A stretch of 6,672 nucleotides of DNA from Candidatus Hydrogenedentota bacterium. GTDB lineage: Bacteria; Hydrogenedentota; Hydrogenedentia; Hydrogenedentales; SLHB01. Made by a program: the position numbers and the translations under genes. Below, piece after piece: positions 1 to 6,275 of this stretch. Under the pieces are notes generated by a model. That model was not told the DNA's origin, ran no database searches, and saw only the letters and a program-made list of their open reading frames with translations. The stretch is from assembly GCA_013349485.1 (NCBI GenBank), contig DUZM01000264.1:1-6672 (forward strand), written 5' to 3'. How positions within the stretch are numbered: position 1 is the stretch's first letter; every line of letters begins with the position of its first letter.

Positions 1-1819
1 AACCCGTCGAGAGCGTTGTCTCGCACAAGACGGTGCGGGTGCGCGCAGTGAGTTCGCCTAGCTGATCCGCTTTTCGCAACATCTCGGCGCGGCGCATGTG
101 CGCCTGAGTGTACGCTTCGATGATGTCCGCCCGCCGCATTTCCCCGATGATCCGGTTCGGTTCGTGGGGATCCACCACGGGGAGAATGGCGAAGCTGCTG
201 GCGCCGAACTGGGCAAGGGCCGTGCTCAACGTTTGATCGGGCCGGCATACGACCACGTTCTTGGTGCAGACGTCGCCGACGGTCAAGGCTTGCGGATCTT
301 TGTCGATGAGGGCAAGTTCCACGTCCTGCATGGTTATCATGCCCACGAGCAGGCCGTCGTGATCGACAACGGGGTAACCGGTCTCGTGTCCTGTGGCCAA
401 CTTCGCCATCAGCGTGCTCAACGGCATTTCGGGCGCCACAAAGTCGAACTCTTCCCGCATCGCCTCTTCCACCGTAATCGCTTCCATCGGATTGACGTCC
501 TGGACGACCCCCAGCGAGATGCCGCGTCTGCGGAACTTCAGCGTGTAGATCGATTCGGGGGAGAGCCGTTGGGCGACCACCGTGCCAATCACCGTTGCCG
601 TCATCAGCGGCACGATGACGTGATAGTTGTCCGTCATCTCAAAGATCATTAGAATGGCCGTGATAGGCGCATGAGCCGCCGCCGCGAACACGGCAGCCAT
701 GCCGACCAAAGCATACGCGCCCGCGTCAGCGGTGGCCGCAGGAAAGAAACGCTGCGCGAAAAACCCGAACGCGCCGCCCAACATGGCGCCGATAAACAGC
801 GATGGGGCGAATATGCCTCCCGAGCCGCCGCTGCCAAGCGTGATCGACGTGCAAACGAGTTTAAGAACGCACAGCGCCAGCAGCATTCCGATCGGAAGGT
901 TGTTGGTAAGGGCCTCCTCGATCACGGCCAGCCCTGTGCCGAATATCTTCGGCGCCCACACGCCCACCAGACCGACCACGGCGCCGCCGATGGCCGGCTT
1001 GAGCATTCCCGGAATCTTGACCCTGGTTGCGGCGGCCTCGACCCAATAAAGAGTGCGCGTGAACACAATCGCGGCAAAAGCACAAAGGATGCCGAGCACG
1101 ACGTAGAACGGCAACTCGATAGGCCCGGTGGTGTATTCCACAGGCAGCGCCAGCAACGGCTGGTCGGCGAGTATGTGCCGGCTGACAATCGTTGCGGAGA
1201 CGGAGCTGATGACCACCATGCCGAATGAGACGGAAGAGAACCGTCCCAGGATTACCTCGAGGGCAAACATAACGCCCGCAATAGGCGCGTTGAACGCCGC
1301 CGCAATACCGCCCGCCGCGCCACAGGCCACGGACAACGTCACGCGCCGATCCGGCAATCGGAACACTTGCCCGACCGCCGAGCCCAACGCCGAACCGATC
1401 CGAACCAAGGGGCCGACCGTTCCCGCAGATCCGCCCGAACCGATACAAACCGCCGCCGCAACCGCTTTCAATAGCATCGCTCGAGGGTGGATGCGTCCGC
1501 CCTGGTGCGCCACCGCCAGCATAACGTCCGGCACACCGTGCCCTTTGACTTCCGAGGCGTAGAACTTTCCGAGAAAACCGACGATAAGACCCCCGAGGGC
1601 CAAGACGGGCACCACCCACAAGGCGCCCAACATGCTCGCCAAGGGGCCTGCCAATAGGATATGCGTCGCCCACCAAACGACCTCGACGCCGGCTACGAAC
1701 GTCACCGACGCCAAACCCACGCCCGCCCCGATCGCCACAGCCAGAACCACCGGGCCGGTTGTACGCGAGGTCCGCATCCGATCAACGGCGCGGCGGCAGT
1801 ACTCGCGAAACCAACTCAA
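1..1819 (-). CDS. CLC-family chloride channel with C-terminal CBS pair, 3' end cut by the window
   Basis: Integral membrane protein of the voltage-gated chloride channel (CLC) family, expected to pass chloride or a related anion across the inner membrane. The frame is open from about 1915 to base 2, giving at least 606 residues from the chosen start. Counting from there, visible CLC signatures are GHGVP (93-97, the GSGIP anion loop), GSGGSAGTVGP (127-137, the GREGP loop), ALEV (186-189), GGIFAP (334-339, GxFxP) and the pore tyrosine in ESIYT (Tyr425). Two CBS domains follow, roughly 440-498 and 510-570, then a basic and polar tail that leaves the window. The gating glutamate of GREGP is Val135, and the inner proton glutamate position is Val189, so a channel rather than an H+/Cl- exchanger is inferred. 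The start is uncertain. TTG 1819 follows a purine-rich GGAAGGGA and gives a natural amphipathic first helix (SWFREYCRRAVDRM). GTG 1903 and ATG 1777 are alternatives in the same frame. It lies downstream of rplL on the same strand, behind a probable terminator. Confidence 0.93.
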   Translation of the reverse strand, partial: MSWFREYCRRAVDRMRTSRTTGPVVLAVAIGAGVGLASVTFVAGVEVVWWATHILLAGPLASMLGALWVVPVLALGGLIVGFLGKFYASEVKGHGVPDVMLAVAHQGGRIHPRAMLLKAVAAAVCIGSGGSAGTVGPLVRIGSALGSAVGQVFRLPDRRVTLSVACGAAGGIAAAFNAPIAGVMFALEVILGRFSSVSFGMVVISSVSATIVSRHILADQPLLALPVEYTTGPIELPFYVVLGILCAFAAIVFTRTLYWVEAAATRVKIPGMLKPAIGGAVVGLVGVWAPKIFGTGLAVIEEALTNNLPIGMLLALCVLKLVCTSITLGSGGSGGIFAPSLFIGAMLGGAFGFFAQRFFPAATADAGAYALVGMAAVFAAAAHAPITAILMIFEMTDNYHVIVPLMTATVIGTVVAQRLSPESIYTLKFRRRGISLGVVQDVNPMEAITVEEAMREEFDFVAPEMPLSTLMAKLATGHETGYPVVDHDGLLVGMITMQDVELALIDKDPQALTVGDVCTKNVVVCRPDQTLSTALAQFGASSFAILPVVDPHEPNRIIGEMRRADIIEAYTQAHMRRAEMLRKADQLGELTARTRTVLCETTLSTG

Positions 1820-2074
1820 CCCGTCCAGTCCCTTCCGTCTGGGCGACCTTTCGGCGATAGGCGCTGAACATAAGCCCGTGACGCCGCAACCCAGCGCCGT
1901 CACGCATGGTTCTTGTCAACGTCAATGTACCATAGTCTGCTGGTGGGTTCTACCCGGCACAAATAAAGTGACGGCAGGGAGGTACAAAAAGCCCGCGAGC
2001 AGTACTTCGACGGCGCGGACGCTAACGATCCCGTTTCCGCCCTGCCCCAACGGCCGTCGGGCGCCTGCCCGGCA
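1820..2074 (-). other. Intergenic region between rplL and the CLC gene
   Basis: About 255 bases without a supported gene. The rplL-proximal half carries a probable intrinsic terminator (1986-2020). The rest should hold the CLC promoter, but no strong boxes are visible. The best I find on the minus strand is TAGAAC, 17 bases, TACATT near 1922-1950, which matches consensus weakly (3/6 and 4/6). A short ATG frame from 1907 ends at a stop after about 40 codons and resembles nothing known. Confidence 0.5.
1986..2020 (-). terminator. Probable intrinsic terminator after rplL
   Basis: On the minus strand GTCCGCG (2014-2020) can pair with CGCGGGC (1991-1997), a 7-bp GC-rich stem with one U-G pair, followed directly by five T (1986-1990). 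The 16-base loop is long, so it is weaker than the leader terminator at 3254-3286. It lies 55-90 bases past the rplL stop, where the end of an rplJL transcript is expected, and would separate this unit from the CLC gene. Confidence 0.55.
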
Positions 2075-2476
2075 TTACCCGGCCGGTTTGAGTTCGACCG
2101 CGGCGCCCACGGCCTCGAGCTTCTCTTTAATCTCGTTGGCTTCATCCGTCGCGATGCCTTCCTTGACCGGCCGCGGCGCATTGTCAACGAGTTCCTTGGC
2201 TTCCTTGAGGCCGAGACCCGTGATGGCGCGGACCTCTTTGATGACCTGAATCTTCTGCGAACCGATCCCCGCCAAGACGACGTCGAACGAGGTCGGGGCC
2301 TCCTCTGCCGCGGCCGCTTCGCCGCCGCCCGCGCCGCCCATCGGCATGGCGCCCATCATCATCGGGGCCGCCGCCTCGACGCCGAATTTCTCCTCCAACG
2401 CTTTAACCAACTCGCTCAGTTCCAGAACGGAAAGCTCCGCAATTTGGTCGATGATTGTGTCGAGTTTCTTCGACAT
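2075..2476 (-). CDS. rplL: Ribosomal protein L7/L12 (bL12)
   Basis: Stalk protein of the 50S subunit; dimers bind the C-terminal helix of L10 and recruit translation factors such as EF-Tu and EF-G. The 133-residue product shows the whole family layout. The N-terminal dimerisation and L10-binding domain is at about 1-33 (IIDQIAELSVLELSELVKAL). A flexible hinge rich in Ala, Gly and Met follows at about 34-60, longer than in E. coli, whose protein is about 120 residues. The factor-binding C-terminal domain is at about 62-131, with the conserved TGLGLKEAKELVDNAP and VGAAVELK. The ATG start is preceded by AGGAGGA (2487-2493) at a normal distance. The gene begins 39 bases after the rplJ stop on the same strand, so the two are co-transcribed. 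The usual next genes rpoB and rpoC do not follow. Confidence 0.98.
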   Translation of the reverse strand: MSKKLDTIIDQIAELSVLELSELVKALEEKFGVEAAAPMMMGAMPMGGAGGGEAAAAEEAPTSFDVVLAGIGSQKIQVIKEVRAITGLGLKEAKELVDNAPRPVKEGIATDEANEIKEKLEAVGAAVELKPAG

Positions 2477-2515
2477 GGTTTCTTTTTCCTCCTGCTATGC
2501 CTTGCCGGCCTGCAT

Positions 2516-3046
2516 TTATGCAGCGACGCCGGCCTCTTCCTTCTGTTTTCTAATTTGATCCAACACATTAACAAGATTGCGCGGCAGCGCGTTCAACGTA
2601 CCGGCCAGTTTGCGCAATGGCATGGCGATTGTGCCGACCACCTGCGCCAGCAGCACGTCGCGCGGCGGCAGGTCCGCCAGGACCCGTAACTGATCGAGCG
2701 AAATGATCTGACCCTCCAGTATGCCGCCGTTCATCCCGATGGCCTGCACTTCCTTGGCGAAATCTTTGAGAATCTTCGCCGGCCTCACCGGGTCTTCGCA
2801 GAACGCCCAAGCCGTGGGCCCGTCCATAAAACCTGCCGCGTCCGAGAGCGCCAACTCGTCGAGGGCGCGGCGCGCAAGGGAGTTCTTGAACACCTTAAAC
2901 TGGACGTGCTGCTCGCGAAGCATCCTGCGGAGTTCCGTAACTTGTTCAACGTTAATTCCCTTGTATTTGGTCAGAATCGCGATCCGGCTGGTCTCGATGC
3001 ACTGCTTCAACTCAGCCACCGATTCTGCCTTCTCCGTCTTGCGCAA
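2516..3046 (-). CDS. rplJ: Ribosomal protein L10 (uL10)
   Basis: Base of the ribosomal stalk: its N-terminal domain binds 23S rRNA and its C-terminal helix carries the L7/L12 dimers. As the L10-L12 complex it also represses its own operon by binding the mRNA leader. The product of 176 residues matches normal length. It has the typical opening (RKTEKAESVAELK), the conserved ILTKYKGINVEQVTELRRMLR and FKVFKNSLARRAL segments, the GPTAWAF motif, and a C-terminal helix (LVNVLDQIRKQKEEAG) that would hold L12. The start chosen is TTG 3046, nine bases after GGAGG of a perfect GGAGGTGA (3053-3060). An in-frame TTG at 3052 abuts that site and is too close. The gene lies behind a long leader with an attenuator and a strong promoter. 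rplK and rplA, normally just upstream, are absent; a divergent ABC transporter operon is there instead. Confidence 0.97.
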   Translation of the reverse strand: MRKTEKAESVAELKQCIETSRIAILTKYKGINVEQVTELRRMLREQHVQFKVFKNSLARRALDELALSDAAGFMDGPTAWAFCEDPVRPAKILKDFAKEVQAIGMNGGILEGQIISLDQLRVLADLPPRDVLLAQVVGTIAMPLRKLAGTLNALPRNLVNVLDQIRKQKEEAGVAA

Positions 3047-3052
3047 AACCAA

Positions 3053-3060
3053 TCACCTCC
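3053..3060 (-). promoter_or_regulatory. Ribosome binding site of rplJ
   Basis: GGAGGTGA on the minus strand is a full match to the 16S anti-Shine-Dalgarno. Its position decides the start: TTG 3046 lies six bases past it, TTG 3052 directly touches it. Confidence 0.8.
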
Positions 3061-3096
3061 TCTCCCAATGAACTTGGGGATGACGTGCTTTCTGTC

Positions 3097-3116
3097 ATTC
3101 CCGCGAAAGCGGGAAT
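3097..3116. repeat. dRS3-like palindromic repeat (ATTCCC-N8-GGGAAT)
   Basis: A 20-base perfect palindrome of two 8-base arms (ATTCCCGC / GCGGGAAT) around GAAA on the plus strand. It fits the ATTCCC-N8-GGGAAT form of Neisseria dRS3. Similar elements, seen in databases as spurious VIPAKAGI or IPAFAGMT peptides, are spread in many genomes. The flanking TGTC before it also matches the usual context. Here it lies in the rplJ 5' untranslated region, 37 bases before the Shine-Dalgarno, and would fold as a hairpin in the mRNA. Confidence 0.8.
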
Positions 3117-3153
3117 CTCCCCATATGCCCGTTGCCGCGGGCGAGCAAAACGA

Positions 3154-3176
3154 GATTCCCAATCAGATTGGAAATC
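3154..3176. repeat. Inverted repeat in the rplJ leader
   Basis: GATTCCCAATC and GATTGGAAATC form an 11-base inverted repeat around one central A, with one mismatch on the plus strand. Read as minus-strand RNA, that mismatch becomes a G-U pair, so the hairpin would be uninterrupted in the rplJ leader. It shares ATTCCC with the palindrome at 3097-3116 and could be a diverged relative, but no function is known. Confidence 0.5.
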
Positions 3177-3253
3177 AGGCGGCGCGCGCTCTTTCAACAG
3201 GCCCATTGCCCCCGCTCCTTGCCAGGGCAGGGCCCGGCTTGGCCGGGGCATAC

Positions 3254-3286
3254 AAAAACCCCGCGCCGGCGACAGCCGACGCGGGG
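3254..3286 (-). terminator. Intrinsic terminator in the rplJ leader (attenuator)
   Basis: On the minus strand a 12-bp stem (3275-3286 with 3259-3270, one U-G pair, otherwise nearly all G-C) closes a UGUC loop and is followed by five T (3254-3258). It lies inside the rplJL transcript, about 115-150 bases after the inferred start and 200 before rplJ. It is therefore likely conditional, as in the rplJL leader of Bacillus subtilis. The left arm and loop contain CGTCGGCTGTC (3271-3281), which an upstream leader segment can capture. Confidence 0.85.
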
Positions 3287-3316
3287 GCACACTTCTTGCA
3301 CAAATCCCGACTCGAG

Positions 3317-3364
3317 TCTCGGCAGGCAACATTAAGGCCCAAAGGCCGCCGGCTGTCTACGACG
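3317..3364 (-). promoter_or_regulatory. Ribosomal protein L10 leader (L10-binding element)
   Basis: The minus strand reads GTAGACAGCCGG, then a small GGCC-TTTG-GGCC hairpin, then CTTAAT, then CCTGCCGAG. This is the order of conserved blocks in bacterial L10 leaders (GUAGACAGCAGG, CUUAAU, CCUGCCGAGG), where the L10-L12 complex binds a kink-turn-type element. The lower helix (GCCGG with CCTGC) has one C-U mismatch against the usual form. The 5' strand GACAGCCGGCG (3347-3357) can instead pair with 3271-3281 in the terminator. L10 binding would hold this strand, release the terminator and reduce rplJL expression. Confidence 0.8.
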
Positions 3365-3407
3365 TACACACACACGATTAAACTGTTAACGGCATTTCGA
3401 GAGGCGG

Positions 3408-3437
3408 AGTCTACCAGCCGCTGCCTCGGTATGTCAA
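3408..3437 (-). promoter_or_regulatory. Promoter of the rplJ-rplL unit
   Basis: On the minus strand a perfect -35 box TTGACA (3432-3437) is followed after 18 bases by TAGACT (3408-3413, 4/6 to TATAAT). The sequence just upstream is relatively A/T rich and could act as an UP element. Transcription would start near 3400, giving a leader of about 350 bases before rplJ. Confidence 0.7.
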
Positions 3438-3452
3438 GTTCCGGTCCTTACA

Positions 3453-3482
3453 TTCATTCGCAAATTGGGTTTGTGCTACTAT
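3453..3482 (+). promoter_or_regulatory. Possible promoter of the ABC transporter operon
   Basis: An extended -10 element TGCTACTAT (3474-3482) lies about 55 bases before the first gene. An 18-base spacer separates it from a poor -35 (TTCATT, 3453-3458). It points away from the rplJ promoter, so the two units share a short control region. The overlapping TATAGC at 3480-3485 is an alternative -10. Confidence 0.35.
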
Positions 3483-3535
3483 AGCGGAAAGCGGACTACG
3501 GTTGCGGCGCAAGCAACAACCCGAGGGACCCGGTT

Positions 3536-5251
3536 ATGCGGAACCGTTTACTGAGTTACGGCAGTCTTCCTATCATGATCGCGCTGTGTATCCTCGTCAG
3601 CGGCTGCACAAGGCCTACGCCCGCCGCCGAGGCCGAAACAGAAGGGCCGGAATCAGGGACAGCGTTCCCACAATCCGGCTCGGGAACGAAGCCGGAGCAA
3701 GGGCCGCCGGGTACGGATGCCGTCGACGAAGCGCCGGTGGACGGCGATTGGCTCGTGGGCGTCTTGCCCGCAGAGATGGAGAGCCTGAATCCGTTCACGA
3801 CGTCCGACGCCTATGCCGCCCGTATCAATGAATATGTATTTGAAAGCCTTCTGGACATGGACAACGAAACGTTCGAGCTGATACCCGAACTGGCGGCGTC
3901 GTGGAAAATCTCGGAAGACAAGCTCTCGTATACGTTCAAGCTTGCGGAGGGCATCATCTTCTCTGACGGTCAACCGCTGACGGCGCATGACGTCAAGTTC
4001 AGCTTCGACAAGCTGATGGACCCCACGACCGACGCGCCGCACGCACGTAACTACTACAAAGACGTGACCGCCTGTGAAGTCCTCGACGACCTCACCGTGC
4101 GCTTCACATGCAGCAAACCGTATTTCCGGCATCTGATGATGTTGGGGGGCCTTGAGGTAATTCCGGAGCACATCTACGCCGAGGGGGATTTCAACAATCA
4201 CCCGAACAACCGTAATCCCGTTGGTTCGGGCCCTTACGTGCTCGAGCGATGGGACACGGGGCAGCAGCTTGTGCTCGTGCGCAATGAACGGTATTGGGGA
4301 GAGAAGCCGCATATTCTCAAGCGCGTTTATCGGATCATCACCAATCCGGAAGCCGCGCTGCAAGGGCTTATGAGCCATGAAGTGGACACGATGGGGCTTA
4401 CGCCTGAGCAATGGATCACGCGGGCGTCCAAACCCAAGTTTGAAGAGGATTTCAACAAGTTGAGTTACAACGGGCCTGGATACTCATACATCGGCTGGAA
4501 CCTGCGGCGGCCGCAGTTCGAAGACAAGCGGGTGCGGCGGGCCCTCACGATGCTTCTGGATCGGGAACTTATCCGCGATGAGATCTACTACAACCTTGCT
4601 GAAGTCACGTCGGGCAACTTCTTCATGGACGAACCGGAATACGACAAATCGATCAAACCCTGGCCATTCGATCCGGATACTGCAAAGCAACTCTTGGATG
4701 AGGCCGGTTGGATCGACTCGAATGGCGATGGTGTTCGCGACAAGGACGGCCGCCCATTCAGATTCGAGTTGCTACTCACAAATGATAACCCGGAGGGCGA
4801 GCAAATCGCCACCGTGTTTCAGGAAGAACTGGCGGCAGCCGGCATTGACATGTCCATTCGCCAACTCGAGTGGGCCACCTTTCTGGAGAGCGTCAAGGGC
4901 CATAACTTCGATGCCTGCATGCTCGGCTGGAGTCTACCCCCGGAACCCGACCCGTATCAGGTCTGGCATTCCTCGCAGGCCGTAGTCAATGGGTCCAACG
5001 CCGTGGGCTTCGTCAACAAGGAAGCCGACGAAATCATTGAAGAAGGTCGGCTTATCTTTGACCGGCAGGAACGGGTGAAGCTTTATCACCGGTTCCATGC
5101 CATTGTCCACGAGGAACAGCCGTACACGTTTTTGTTTTGCCGGAAGGCCCTGCTGGCGACCGACAAACGGTTTCACAACGTGATTGTCTATCCGCGCGGG
5201 CCGGATTCGCGTGAATGGTGGGTCCCGCTGGCGTTGCAGCGATACCACTAG
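3536..5251 (+). CDS. ABC transporter solute-binding lipoprotein, peptide type (SBP_bac_5 family)
   Basis: Captures substrate outside the inner membrane and hands it to the permeases encoded downstream. The 571-residue product starts with a lipoprotein signal: basic MRNR, a hydrophobic stretch, and the lipobox LVSGC with the lipid-carrying Cys24. A Pro, Glu, Gly and Thr-rich linker runs to about residue 70, likely an anchor arm. The family-5 binding domain covers about 72-565. Typical segments are LNPFTTSD (84-91), ELAASWKIS (118-126), FSDGQPLTAHDVKFSFDKL (142-160), NPVGSGPY (227-234), VRRALTMLLDRELIR (333-347) and FDPDTAKQLLDEAGW (378-392). DSNGDGVRDKDG (394-405) is an acidic loop common in this family and resembles a calcium site. 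Family members bind di- or oligopeptides, but also nickel chelates, sugars or opines, so the ligand is not settled. The ATG start follows GAGGGA by seven bases. The downstream permease begins 28 bases later. Confidence 0.95.
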   Translation: MRNRLLSYGSLPIMIALCILVSGCTRPTPAAEAETEGPESGTAFPQSGSGTKPEQGPPGTDAVDEAPVDGDWLVGVLPAEMESLNPFTTSDAYAARINEYVFESLLDMDNETFELIPELAASWKISEDKLSYTFKLAEGIIFSDGQPLTAHDVKFSFDKLMDPTTDAPHARNYYKDVTACEVLDDLTVRFTCSKPYFRHLMMLGGLEVIPEHIYAEGDFNNHPNNRNPVGSGPYVLERWDTGQQLVLVRNERYWGEKPHILKRVYRIITNPEAALQGLMSHEVDTMGLTPEQWITRASKPKFEEDFNKLSYNGPGYSYIGWNLRRPQFEDKRVRRALTMLLDRELIRDEIYYNLAEVTSGNFFMDEPEYDKSIKPWPFDPDTAKQLLDEAGWIDSNGDGVRDKDGRPFRFELLLTNDNPEGEQIATVFQEELAAAGIDMSIRQLEWATFLESVKGHNFDACMLGWSLPPEPDPYQVWHSSQAVVNGSNAVGFVNKEADEIIEEGRLIFDRQERVKLYHRFHAIVHEEQPYTFLFCRKALLATDKRFHNVIVYPRGPDSREWWVPLALQRYH

Positions 5252-5279
5252 TAGCCGAACACCCGAGGCACACGAAACC

Positions 5280-6275
5280 GTGAGAGCCTATCTCGTACGG
5301 AGACTAGCCCTAATCGTGCCGACCTTCATCGGCATCAGCCTGATCTCCTTTTTTGTCATTCAGCTTGCACCCGGCAGCCCCATTTATTTCAAGTTCCTAG
5401 CCGGACAGGGCCTTATGGCGTCGGATGCGGAGACGGAACAGATTATCGAGGAAACCAAGCAGCTCTATGGCTTGGACAAACCTATCTGGGAGCAATACAT
5501 TCGTTGGCTTTGGCGGATGATTCGCCTGGATTTCGGGAACTCGTATAAGGACCAGCGGCCCGTTCGCGAAAAAATCTTCGAGACCGTGCCAATAACGCTT
5601 CAGCTGAATATCATCTCCATTCTGATTATCTATCTGATTTCTGTGCCGTTAGGCGTCTATTCCGCGACGCACCACCGCACGTTGTCGGACAACATATTGA
5701 CTTTCATTCTGTTCGTGTTGTACAGCCTGCCGACGTTCTGGACGGCCATGTTGCTTATTCTCTATCTCGGCGGCGGGGAGTACCTGGACTGGTTCCCGGT
5801 GGCAGGACTCAATGACGTCGGCGCGGAGAACCTCCCTTGGGACAAATGGTTAATCGACCGTCTCCATCACATAGCTTTACCCGTGTTCTGCTTGACGTAC
5901 GGCGGGCGTGCGGGCCTTTCGCGATACGCCCGCGCCGGGATGATCGAGACCATTCGCCAAGACTATATCCGAACGGCGCGGGCTTACGGGTTTTCCGAGA
6001 AGATCGTTGTTTTCAAGTATGCGATGCGGAACTCCCTGATCCCGATCCTCACCCTGCTGGGGACGCTGCTCCCCGCTTTGATCGGGGGCAGCGTGATTAT
6101 TGAGAAGATCTTCTCGATACCCGGCATGGGCAAACTCGGGTTCGAGGCGATACTTTCGCGGGACTATCCGCTGATTATGGGCGTGCTGTCCATGTCGGCG
6201 TTGTTGACGCTTATTGGCTTGGTCATTTCAGACATCACCTACGCATTGGTCGATCCGAGGATCAAGTTCAAGTGA
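5280..6275 (+). CDS. ABC transporter permease, DppB/OppB type
   Basis: First membrane subunit of the importer, forming the channel with the second permease. From GTG 5280 the product has 331 residues, normal for the family. It opens with the typical YLVRRLALIVPTFIGISLISFFVIQLAPGSP, where the first membrane helix (about 9-29) ends in APGSP. About five more helices follow (near 104-128, 137-163, 195-215, 252-275 and 297-320). The EAA-type loop that docks the ATPase is DYIRTARAYGFSEK (228-241) with the conserved Gly237, followed by RNSLIPI (250-256). The end DPRIKFK is also typical (DPRIR in relatives). The open frame extends upstream to an ATG at 5184, but that adds 32 residues with no family likeness and overlaps the binding-protein gene. 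GTG 5280 follows GAGG (5265-5268) and fits better. The stop overlaps the next start. Confidence 0.95.
   Translation: MRAYLVRRLALIVPTFIGISLISFFVIQLAPGSPIYFKFLAGQGLMASDAETEQIIEETKQLYGLDKPIWEQYIRWLWRMIRLDFGNSYKDQRPVREKIFETVPITLQLNIISILIIYLISVPLGVYSATHHRTLSDNILTFILFVLYSLPTFWTAMLLILYLGGGEYLDWFPVAGLNDVGAENLPWDKWLIDRLHHIALPVFCLTYGGRAGLSRYARAGMIETIRQDYIRTARAYGFSEKIVVFKYAMRNSLIPILTLLGTLLPALIGGSVIIEKIFSIPGMGKLGFEAILSRDYPLIMGVLSMSALLTLIGLVISDITYALVDPRIKFK

Noticed and set aside
98..1562. Several plus-strand open frames opposite the CLC gene (98-652, 671-1228, 1128-1562)
   Set aside because: Their products are rich in Arg, His and Pro with no family resemblance and lie antisense to a clear membrane protein gene; they reflect GC-rich codon use.
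861..1676. Minus-strand open frame of 271 codons with an ATG start
   Set aside because: It is the out-of-frame shadow of the CLC gene. The true CLC frame runs through the same bases and shows all the family motifs; it merely lacks a stop inside the window.
1788..1907. Minus-strand ATG frame at 1907 as the CLC start or a small gene
   Set aside because: It is in a different frame from CLC and hits a stop after about 40 codons; there is no Shine-Dalgarno and no recognisable sequence.
3309..3318. Palindrome GACTCGAGTC between the L10 element and the terminator
   Set aside because: Ten bases with no loop space; expected by chance in GC-rich DNA and not clearly part of either leader helix.
3085..3381. 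Plus-strand open frames over the rplJ leader, giving peptides such as VIPAKAGIS
   Set aside because: These are translations of the palindromic repeat and of the leader RNA on the wrong strand; VIPAKAGI is a well-known artefact of this repeat type.
5184..5279. N-terminal extension of the first permease to an ATG at 5184
   Set aside because: The extra 32 residues are unlike any permease start and lie mostly inside the 3' end of the binding-protein gene. GTG 5280 has a ribosome site and yields the family-typical N terminus.
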